From Anagrus nilaparvatae (Eukaryota > Arthropoda > Insecta > Hymenoptera > Mymaridae), in assembly GCA_022575985.1 (NCBI GenBank), contig JAKSXM010000238.1, positions 14,030,001-14,094,000 on the forward strand: a stretch of DNA of 64,000 bases, read 5' to 3'. Below the pieces are notes generated by a model. That model was not told the DNA's origin. It searched no databases and worked only from the letters and a program-made list of their open reading frames with translations. A program made the position numbers and the translations under genes. Below, in pieces: positions 13,401 to 25,400 of this stretch (its first letter is position 1; the number at the start of each line of letters is the position of its first letter).

Positions 13401-16400
13401 CATCAAAAGCAATGAATTTGCCCAAAGCGAATTTTGATTTGTTGCTTTTGAGTGGTGGTTGAGGAGTTTTTTTAAAGTCGTTTGACTTTCTTAGGCCTAC
13501 CACGTTGGCTTTTTGTTTTTCGATCTCTAGAAGCTTCTGGTGGTGACGACGGGACCTCTCCCAGTCTCGCTTTTTTGACATCGTGGTAGTATGGCTTCAG
13601 AAGGACACTGTTGAAAATGCCTCGATCTGTAACAGTATTTGGATCGGTTAATAAGAATGTTGTAGGACCAACTTCCTTTTTTATTGTATAAGGTCCTTCA
13701 TAAATTGACATAAACTTGGCAATTTGTTTTAAGACCGAATTTGATACATTTAACGCTTTGACTAGAACGCTATCGCCTTCGCGGTATTTAAACGTGTTAA
13801 TTTTGCGCAACTTATTACTACGGAGTTCCGCTTTTCTGCGGATGCGTTTTCCGGCCAAGAAAACTCTTAACTCTGATGCAGTGTCACTTTTTTTGATGTT
13901 GAAAAATTTTTCCCAGAAACGTTGCGGTTCTTGATTAAGATGTAACTGTACCGGGCAGTATTCCGTAGTCTCGTGATGAGTCTCGTTTAGGCAATTCTGG
14001 ATTATTGGGACCCAAGATGCCCATTCAGTGTGTTTGTTTTTTATAAGACTTCTAAAAAATCTATTAATTTCCTTATGAATCCTTTCAACAATGTTGCTAG
14101 ACGGATGTCTAATTGCTACAAAAGATGGCTTAATTCCAAGTTTACGAATCTCTTGTATAAATTTTTCAGAAGTGAATTGAGTTGCATTGTCCATTAATAA
14201 ACGTTTTGGTTTCCCGTATTTAGGGAAATAATCGTTTTTTAGGCAGTTTAGGACTGCCGCACCGTTGTGCTTTTTTATTGGGTATAGAACCACATATTTA
14301 GAGAATGCATCAATCGTAGTAAGTATGAATTTGACACCACCTGTTGATGTAGGAAATGGTCCTACAAAGTCGATAGCCAGTAGTTGGTTTTTATCAGTTG
14401 TGATTATCGGCTGAGGATTTGTGGCGCTACTTATTTGTGAGTACTTATTTCGTTGGCATGAGTCGCATGCTTTTAGCACTCGAGAGATTTTTCTTTTAAT
14501 TTTGTTGTAGGCGAACGCCTCTTTAAAAATACGGAAACATCTGTATGTTCCAACGTGACCATATATCTCGTGGATTTCTGTAATTAAAGGGATTATGATG
14601 CTTTTTGGTATCACAATTTTTTCATTTTGATAGAGGATTTTATCGATGATTTTATACCCTCTTCTTGCTTTATTTGTATCAAGCATTACCTTTTTTATTT
14701 GCATTAACTTAGTATCTTGGTTTTGCCAAAAGGCTATATTTTTCATTTTTTGAACTATTTGGTTTGATGGGTCTCTTGCTAGGATCGAAGCTACAACGAC
14801 CTCGTAGTCTACTTGTTTGCTGAGAGATTGATCACCATATAATGTTCTGCTGAAAAGGTCAGCTATAATGTTGTCTTTACCACGAATGTATTCTATTTCA
14901 ATGTCGTAGTGTTGAATTGATAGTGCCCATCGCATAAGGCGGGGGCTGAGAAATCTACAAATTTTTAGAAAAATTAACGCTCGGTGGTCAGTTTTTATTG
15001 TAACTTGATTACCGAAGATATAAGTCTTGAACTTCTCAATACTCCATACAATAGCCAACATCTCCTTTTCACTAGTGAAGTAGTTGAGTTCTGGACCTTT
15101 TAACGTACGACTTGCACACGCAACAATTTTCTGGTTGTCATCTTCGTCGACTTGCGTTAAAATCGCACCGAGGGCGTAATCGCTGCTGTCGGTGAGCAAT
15201 TGATATGGAACGTTAGGTAATGGGTGCTTCAATACAACTGTATTAATGAAAAGCATTTTAACCCTATCGAACGCTTCTTGATGATGGGTTTCCCATTTCC
15301 ATTTTACGTCTTTGCGCAAGAGTTCGAGAAGTGACGTTGTTTCAGCTGCTATTTCGTATGAGAAACGTGCGTAGAAGTTAATCAGTCCTAAAAAACCTCT
15401 GAGTTGTTTTATGTTACGAGGAGCTGGAAATTCTTGAATCTTGTTAATTTTTTTTGGATCAGCTTTTAAGCCTTTGGTTGTGAGAATGTACCCTAAGAAC
15501 TTTATTTCCGGGCGACAGATTTTCGCTTTGGAAAAATTTAAAGTTAAATTGTATTCCCGGCAAGCTTGAAATAACATTTCTAAATGCCGTATGTGATCAT
15601 CAAAATCTTGAGAGATGCATAACATGTCATCAATAAAACTTATTAAAAATTTCATTAATTTTTTAAACGCTATTCTGGTACCCCTACAGAGGGCTGCGCC
15701 AGAAACTTTAGTTCCGAAGGGAAGTACTTTAAATTGGTAGCATCTACCTTCATACAAGAAAGCCGTGTATTTGCGAGAGTTTTGTTCTAGTTCAATTTGC
15801 CAGAAAGACATGTTGAGATCAAATGAGCTCATGAACGTAATATTGGCACACCTTGATAAGAGTTCGTCTATGGTTTCAGCCCCTTCGTGGTCCATTTGGA
15901 GATAATTATTCAGCTCCCGGGCGTCCAAACAAACGCGGACATCCCCGTTATTCTTCAGCGCAATAACTAATGGGTTGATAAACTCGCTGTCCGAGGGCTC
16001 GATAATGTCCTCCTCTAACATTCTATCAATCTCGAGATCAACCCTATCCCTGTACTTTATAGGTACTGGATATGTTTTGTGGAGATACGGATTTGGATTT
16101 TTCACTGTAAACTCGTACGTAAAATTTTTCAATCGACCAATTTTCTTGGTGAAGACGTCAACGTATTTTTCCAAAAGCGACTGCATTCGTTGCATTTGGT
16201 GTGGAGATAACCCTGAAGTCTCGAACATTTTCTGACTGATTTCTTCTTTACTTGGGATGAAATCGTTGTCATTCGAACTTCCGTCGTCAGCACTGTTGAT
16301 TTCGGCTTCGAAGATTGGAGAAAATTCATTTGTAATTGAGTTAATCGTGAGTGCATCCGTTTCATTAATCGCGTGATCTTCGGTTTGAATTATTTCATTG

Positions 16401-19400
16401 GGGTTGCTCTGGCAATATAGTGTAGAATTTAGAGTATTTATGACTATTCCGAACTTCGTCAAAGAGTCAATTCCTAATAAACAAGGATGGACCAGTTTTG
16501 GGATAACCAAAAAGACAATCTCTTGTTTGGTTGATCCAATATGAACTTCTACCAAGACTTGCAGTTTAAGCTTATTGGACTTTGTCCCATTGAATCCGAC
16601 GGCTTGAATTCCCACTAAGGGAAATTTAGGGCAATTTGCGAATTGCTGGATATGGTTATTGTAAAATTTTTCTGACATGCACGTGATGGCACTTCCTGTG
16701 TCAATTAAAGCTTTCACGGGCACGGTAGTAACTTTAATAGTTATTAATGGACATTTAGCTTTCTTTCGAGTTTGCAGAATAGTATCATCCCTTTCTTCGA
16801 AGTACTCGCGAGGATCTTGTGGAATTGTGTTGACATTAAAATCACATTCGGATCCGCTTAAATCACCTTTCGCAATGATTTGAGTATCTACCTCGATAGG
16901 GTTGATAGCGTTGATTCCTGGTTGATCATTTTTCTTACTAGTTTTATTCTTAACATTGGTATTCGCTTTTTTATTGTTATTACTCTTTTGTTGATTATCG
17001 GGTTTCTTGTTAGGACGAGCTTGACCGTTTTCTTGATCTGGATTTCCTCCCTTCCTTTGATTATTTTCATCATGTTGTTGATTTTTACTTGCCCTACTCC
17101 GTTGAATTCTGTCGTCTGCGTCGAAATTAGCGAGTACTTGCATGATCGAGGCTCTTGTATCTTTATTCATCAAATGAAGTTTGATAGTCCTCTCGAAGTG
17201 CGTAGGTAACATGGATAATACCGTGGCTTCTGGTAGACCAAGATCCTGTCCGATACTGAGTATTTGGGTAGCATATTGTACACGAGTGATTCTTGAATTA
17301 GAATAATATGTGCCGTGTCCAACCTTCCAGTGAAGATTTTGCTGGACTATGCTATTCCAGTATTGCTCACGGAATTCTCGTTCGAAGTCTTCCCAGATTG
17401 CAATTTTGTCTTGCACCACATACCACCATGTCCGAGCTTCGCCATCAAGACTTTTTGAGAGATAGTAATTCAAAGACTCGGGGTCTGGCTTTACAAAATG
17501 TAGATAACGTTTTAATTCATTTAAAAAACGTATCGGTTTTTCGAGGGGTTCGTCTTTAAAGACGGGTATTTTTTCATTAAAAAGCGGAGAGGAAGTTCCT
17601 AGGTTACTTAGAGTGGTCGGTGTCCTTTGAAATGGAGTATATCCGCGACTAGGTAGTACACGGGAACATACTTCTTTGCATTCTTTAACTGCAGCTTGAA
17701 CTTCATTTTGAATGCGTTGAGCACGTTGATAATCTGCCAAAGAGTCAGCCTCCAATGATTCGATTTTCCGTAGAATCGTTTCACTTTGTAAGTTGATATG
17801 ATCATAATATTGTTTATTTTTATGTTGGTCACGTTTGTGTTCTCTTATTTCTGCGAGAGTAGGTAGAGAGACCAAACGGGATTCTATTTTTTTTAATACT
17901 TCGACTATTTGACCTACCGTGTCGGTTACGCTTCTCTTCCAAGTCATTTGCGCTTGAGCGGAAGTATATTCCTGGCCTTCTTCGCCGAGTAGACTTGGGT
18001 TAGGAAACAAATTTGCATGGTCCTCCGAAATGATTGCCAAAGCTTGTGTGATTTTATTGAATTCACTAGCGAGAGATGTCATATCATTGTCTAGCGAGAA
18101 GCTTAGCTCCACAGTATCGTCAATTTCGTCGTTATGATTCGACATTTTAATAATTTTCATTTACGTAAGAAGAAAAAAAATTTTTTACGAATGATTATCA
18201 AAGATAAAGTTTTTACGATTTTATTTTAATTGCAAGTGACGATGATTCATCAAGATTATACAAAAAAGTCTTGGATCATCTGAACGACTTGTACAAAAAG
18301 TATAAATTTAAAAAAAAATTTTGTGTTATACCCAAACGCTAACAGATCCGGGTTTCGGCACCATTTGAGACGGTACGGTGGGGGGCCCAGAGTACCTTAG
18401 ATTCTTTACTGAAGTTAAACATGCCAGATCTGTCAGGATGGGTTATGGTTTACACAATAATAAGACGTTGTTTAATTTAACAAAAAATAATAATAAATTT
18501 TTATTCAAAATAGAATGTCTTGTAGTATATTAATTAATTAACAGTTCATATTTCAAATACTTTCTGATTCTATATAAACCAATAATATTTTATTATTTAC
18601 AAAAGCTTGTTGTGTATGTAGCAATTTTTTATATAAACCAAAATTGAATTTATTTAATTAAAAGAAATTTATTAATAACAATAAGTTCATATTGTAACGC
18701 AATTTATATAAAGCAAAATTCTATAATCACGTTATCCGCGGTTGGCGATCTAGTCAAAACGCGAATAACAAAATGAATTTCAAAATGAAAAATTATTATA
18801 AAAATTAAACGCCGCTTCGGTTAACGTTGCACTTGGAGCAACTCCAAGTGAAACTTACACATACGGGAATTTAGAACGACGAGAGTAACTCACCGCCGAG
18901 TAGTTATAGCTTGGCAAAAGGCCTCTGACGTCACGCGGTTGGTAACCAGACCCGCATGACCATCTACAAGCACTGTGCCGAAATCTTAGTATCGCCCTTG
19001 ATTATAATGGCCACTTCGAGAGAGCAACTCACTCTAAAGAAACCAATATAATAAAGAACGTTACCTGTAGAAGAGGCATCCAACTTCTACTGATTCCGTA
19101 CAATGGCAGGTAGTGGCAGCACCAGACTTCCTTAACCAAGCTATTACTAGTACAGAGAGAGCATCTCAACTCTGTACGCCCGTAATGTATACTAGGTGGT
19201 AGCCAACCTATATATTTTACTTGGAGCACCTCCAAGAGCAGTGATAACTAGAGCAACTCAAGTTACCTGAGATGTCCGTTGTGTATCACAGCCGGAGATC
19301 AAATGATACTTTTCTCGTGTCTTTGCGCCGTATTTATATGTTTTCGTTCGCATTAACGCGTATAAGATAATAAGAGATATCTCAAGGAGTGAGATAACAA

Positions 19401-22400
19401 AACAAAGAAGTAATTCTTTGGAGTTAAAGAAAATTGAAATGACTGACTAGATACGCGTTAATTTATGTTTAAAATATAAATTTGCACTTTGACTTTAATT
19501 ATTAACAAAAAATACTTTCGGTTAATTAAAATTAAGTAATAAAAAATAAAGTAAAAAAATACAAAATACTGTCATGTGTTTTCTATTATATATCAGTATA
19601 ACTATAGTCATATTGTTGTAAGCGCATGCGTCAACTTACTTTCACAGTGTGTGTACGTGATCTTTGATCACGTAAGCACAGCTGATAATTTAATACAAAA
19701 TGTAGGTTGGGGTTAGGTTATGAGAGGGTATGATAAAACAAAAAAGAATATTAATTAATTAAATAGTTTATTGATGGAGTACCCATCATACCGTCTCACT
19801 ACATTATTTTAGAAAAAATATCACTTTTCAGTAGTTACATACAAGTTGATCAGACAAATATTTTTGGGTTAAAAATATTAATAAGATAGATGTACCTATA
19901 AAATTTTTAAAAAAAAATATCAAATTTCAGTAGTTACAGGCAAGTTTGTCAGACAAATATTTTTGGGTTTAAAATATTAATAAGATAGATGTACCTATAA
20001 AATTTTGAAAAAAGTATCAAATTTCAGTAGTTACATACAAGTTGATCAGACAAATATTTTTGGGTTTAAAATATTAATAAGAAGGATGTACCTATAAAAT
20101 TTTGAAAAAAGTATCAAATTTCAGTAGTTACATACAAGTTGATCAGACAAATATTTTTGGTTTTAAAATATTAATAAGAAGGATGTACCTATAAAATTTT
20201 GCAAAAAAATATTAGTTTTCAGTAGTTACATACAAGTTGATCAGACAAATATTTTTGGGTTTAAAATATTAATAAGAAGGATGTACCTATAAAATTTTTT
20301 AAAAAAATATCAAATTTCAGTAGTTAAAGGCAAGTTGGTCAGACAAATATTTTTGGGTTTAAAATATTAATAAGATAGATGTACCTATAAAATTTTGAAA
20401 AAAGTATCAAATTTCAGTAGTTACAGGCAAGTTGGTCAGACAAATATTTTTGGGTTTAAAATATTAATAAGATAGATGTACCTATAAAATTTTGAAAAAA
20501 ATATTACTTTTCAGTAGTTACATACACGTTGATCAGACAAATATTTTACTTTTTTAAAAAGTTTTATAGGTACAACTATTTTATTAATATTCATAGATCC
20601 AAAAATATTTGTCTGATAAACTTGTCTGTAACTATTGAATATTTATACTTTTTTCAAAAAAATTTTATAGGAATAACGTCTTATTAATTTTTATAAATTA
20701 AAAAATACTTGTCTGACTTACTTGCCTGCAACTACTTAAATTAATTCTTCTAAATATTTTATTAACTCTGTTATTTTTTCATAAAATGCCTATTAATTTC
20801 ATCTAATACAACTGAAATTTTTGCGGAAATTTTGTTTTTTATTTTTGATTTTAAATAAACCCTAATAATTATTTAGTCATTTTATTTTCTTAAAATTTTA
20901 CAAATTGTAGATAAAAGTGCATTTACAATTATTTTTCTTGCTTCATTGTCTGTAACTACTGAAAAAATTAATATTTTATGTATTTAAAATTTTAACATAT
21001 AATTTTTCTGACTATCGTGTCTGTAACTACTGATTTATCAATTCTTAATAAGTTCTTCTTTTTATTTGCATAAACTACGTGTTATTAGCATATAAAAAAA
21101 TTCCTATCATAAAATTTCTTTTCAATTTCTCTTTCGAATCTTAAAATTTAAATGAAAAATTCAAAGCTGTTATTATGAATACTGTAGAATTACGAAAATG
21201 TCTATATTTATTCGGTGTATATTTTTAAATTCACGAAAAAATAAATAAATTACTGACACGTACTCTGTAATTTATGTCTATATTTTATAACATGATAGCT
21301 AAGAATTGATAAAATATGTTATTATGACTGTTGCATCATTATTTATTGATTTATTCGTAAACAAATATTTTACTTTTTTTACTCGAAACAAATATAAATT
21401 TTTTCATTCAAATAAAATTATTTAATAAAAATATTACTACTGACCTAATTCAGACATTAAAAAACTCGCTTTGTAAGTTTTATTTCGTGAACTTTATAAA
21501 ACTTTTTCAAATTCTGGGCTTTTTTTTTATTTATCTTGAGTTAAAATCTCACGAATTTTTTTATATTACTGCAAGTATTTTATAATAAATGATTAAAAGC
21601 GATCAAGTACTTGAGATAACAAAATATATTTCAATTTCAAAACTTCTATTTTAATGGAATGTTCATGTTGAATAGCAGTTAACTTAAATTTCTATTAGTT
21701 TTTGGCGTGAATTATTTTGATTTACTTTAAAGTAATTTATAAACTTTTGCATAAACGAATAAAATTATTTTAAATATGTTTATAAAATATAGCTACTTTT
21801 TATTATAATACGTAATTTGAAAAAATTTACTTCATTTTTCATTTTTTTCATTTAGAATGCGGTAGTAAATCTATTTCATGTAACAATTTGTCACAATTCT
21901 CTCTAAAAAGTACATTTACCTTTATTGATTGTCAAGGGACACGCAGATTACGACATAATAATTTTCATGCGGCTTTATTGATGTCTAAATTTTATGTTTT
22001 TTTTATTTCAGGAACAGTTACAAAATTTGAAAAATCTTGCACCAAATGTTGATAACGGAAAATTATCACAATTATTGTCATGTTGCTATGCTTTTATAAC
22101 CGATGATGCTGTATCAATGGGTCTTCCTGATTTTCCTTTGGATAATTTATCATCTGCTGCTGTAATTATGGTAATTAAATTTCATTTCTTAATAAAAATT
22201 TTTATTTTAAAATTTTTGATTTATTTTTGCAGGAAAATTTTCCACAAATACCGTTGTTTAATATTTTTTATAGATTTTATCCATATAAATTGTTTTTAAA
22301 TACTGAAGGTAAAAATGCTGTTGAAGATATATTGAAAACTTTTGGAGTTTTAGATGATAAAACAAATAAATTAAATAGTTTTATTAAAAATATTAATATT

Positions 22401-25400
22401 AGTGATAATAATGTAGCAGAAATTAATGTTAATTGTCAAGACAGCGAATCAACCATTAAAGTAAGCATTCGAAAAATCAAAAATTAATTAAAATTTTGAT
22501 TAAAAATTAATTCATCTTTTAAGGTTCCCTGCGGGTCGGGAAAATTACCAGAAACAGTTGAATCAAAATTTGTTGATACAGAGTACCAAAAATCATTAGT
22601 AGCAGAAATGATTCAATCACAATCAAATTTAGATTTATGTTTAATTGGACCAAAAGGTTGTGGTAAATCAATTACTGTTGAAAGGATAGCTGAATTATTA
22701 AATTATCAAATAGAACCAATTATATTGTATCAAGTAAGTCTTTTTAAAAAAATTAATGCAATTAATTTTTCTAATTATAATGTGTAATGAAAATTAAAGG
22801 ATATGACCTCCAGAGATTTGATTCAACATAGAACGACATTGATTAACGGTGATACTGTTTGGAAAGATTCCCCGTTAGTTACTGCCGCTTTAAATGGAAA
22901 ATTGGCTGTTCTTGATGGTATACATCGAGTACATCCGAGTACTTTGGCTGTGATATATAGGTATATATTTTTAGGTCAATTTTTTGCTATTGATAATTGA
23001 CATTAATAATTTTTATTAAAGATTAGTTCATGATCGAGAATTACAATTACATGATGGAAAGCGTCTTCTAAGAGCCGATCGTTATGATGAAATAAAAAAA
23101 ACATACAATAAATCTGATGAAGATATGATAAAATCAGGGGTTTTAAGAATGCATCCATCATTTAGAATTGTAGCCTTGGCTGAACCTCCTGTTCTAAATA
23201 GTACGACCGGACAGTGGTTGAATTCTGAATTACTTAATTTATTCCTTTTTCATGAGATGAGATCATTAGATATGTTTGAAGAGTTAAAAATTATTAACTC
23301 TAAGGTATGATTTAATTTATTTTAAGCAAGTATTTAAATACTTAAAAAAATATATATTTATGTTTTTTTTTCAGTTTGGAGAGCCTAGTCAACCTTTATT
23401 AAATATTTTGGAATTGTCTCATAATTTAAGATCTTCAGAGGACCCGACTTTACAATCCTTAGCTAGTTCATTAAGTACAAGGCAATTACTAAGAATCGCT
23501 GAAAGAATGCATAAATATCCGAATGATGACGCTTATGACGCTGTTAACCGTGCATGCCTTGCGAGATTTTTACCTGCTATTCCTAAGCAAGCCTTAGAAG
23601 ATTCTTTGCGCAAAGTTAATATTTTCCCGAAAAATGAAAAACACAGAGACGATGTAACTTGTAAAGTTACAGAAGATACTGTTACTATAGGCAATACCAC
23701 AATCAATAGATATAAAACTTCTGCATTAACAAAAGTTCCAGATATTTTATTTTATGATGTTCCACAACATTTAATTTTATTAGAAAATTTATTACAAGAT
23801 TTTAATCTTGGACAACATTTATTATTAGTTGGAAATCAAGGTGTTGGTAAAAACAAAATTGTTGACAGATTGCTTCAGTTATTAAATAGGCCAAGAGAGT
23901 ACATTCAATTACACAGAGATACAACTGTTCAAACTTTAACTGTTCAACCAATGGTAAAAGATGGTGTAGTTGTTTTTGAAGATTCTCCTTTAGTTCAAGC
24001 TGTTAAATTTGGACATGTACTTGTAATAGATGAGGCTGATAAGGCACCAACACATGTTACATGTATATTAAAAGTAAGCAAATATTTATTTGATAAAAAT
24101 AAATTTTTATATAATAAATTTTATTGTATTTTAGACTTTAGTTGAATCTGGAGAAATGATACTTTCTGATGGTAGACGAATTGTTGCACATACAAATGCT
24201 GATAAAAGCAGGTCAGATATTTTACCAATGCACCCAGATTTCAGAATGATTGTTTTAGCAAACCGACCAGGTTTTCCATTCTTAGGAAATGACTTTTTTG
24301 GTGCAATTGGGGACGTATTCAGTACGCATTTTGTAGATAATCCAAGTATTGAAAATGAAATCCAGTTATTAAAACAATATGGACCAAATGTCGATGAAAA
24401 AATCGTTCATAAACTTGTTAAAGCTTTTAGTGAATTAAGAAACATGGCTGACCAAGGTTTAGTTTCATATCCTTATTCAACTCGTGAAGTTGTTAATATT
24501 GTCAAACACTTACAGGTATTTTTTAATTTTTAATTTTTTTTAAATGAAATATTGTGAATTAAATACGTAATTTATTATTACAGAAATTCCCAGATGAACC
24601 TCTTACAAACGCAGTAAGAAATGTTTTTGATTTTGATCGCTATTCTTCAGAAATTTTTGATACTCTTATTAATGTACTTCACAAACACGGGATTCCTATC
24701 GGCACAAGTCCAAAAAATGTATCCCTAGCAAAAGAGTAAGAATTTAAAAAAAATTATGTAATAAGTTTGTTTTTTAATAAATACAATTTTATTTAAATAA
24801 AAATTTAATTCTTATTATTTTCCCCCATAGAATTTCTTTACCAGAGTTAAAATATTGTAGTACATGGAATATTTCAGGAAGTTGTAAAAACATACCTGTT
24901 CAACAAAGATTTATTAAATACAAATCAATATCTTCTCCAGATATAAACTATAAACAGCTGGATAAAATTGAAGCCAGATCTAGTTGGTTCACGGAATTAG
25001 ATTGTTACTGGAATTTGCCAATTGGTGAAAATAGTATAGTTACAGGCTTAGCAACATCGTTGAGTTTAAAAGGAGATGGGTCAGATGATATGATTCATTG
25101 TTTAACTGCAAATCCACTTTGTATTTATAATTTATCAAAGAATTCAGAAAAGGTTGAAGAAATTCCTTTGCAAGGCTTAATTAGGCCTTTAGGTGGAAAT
25201 AGACCTCGTTTTTCAATAGCTACTGATAGAAATAAAAACATTTTGATACATGAAGAAACTGTAAGTTGTATTGCAAAATTTATTTAAATAATTATTTTAA
25301 AAAAACAATTTTTTAATTTTAATTATTTAATTTTTATTTATAGTCAAATACTTTACTATCTGTGGATCCAAAAAATGGTGTGGTTAGCAATATTCAATTG

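Larger units (their letters stand above)
11168..19798 (-). mobile_element. Complete Ty3/gypsy-type LTR retrotransposon
   Basis: An 8,631-bp element on the minus strand with two 1,433-bp LTRs beginning TGAGACGGTA and ending TACCGTCTCA, flanked by the 4-bp duplication CTAC (11164-11167 and 19799-19802). The LTRs looked the same at every stretch compared, including a 68-codon shadow ORF, so the insertion is recent. The order protease-RT-RNaseH-integrase puts it in Ty3/gypsy rather than copia. Reading frames are open throughout and both priming sites are present, so it appears structurally competent. It lies antisense inside VWA8 intron 4 and within a satellite array. Confidence 0.95.

Noticed and set aside
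12823..13581. Retroviral envelope gene
   Set aside because: The 3' ORF has no signal peptide, membrane anchor or glycosylated ectodomain pattern.
19803..20548. Regular ~97-bp units resembling a CRISPR array
   Set aside because: The whole unit repeats with no unique spacers, and the host is eukaryotic; this is a satellite.
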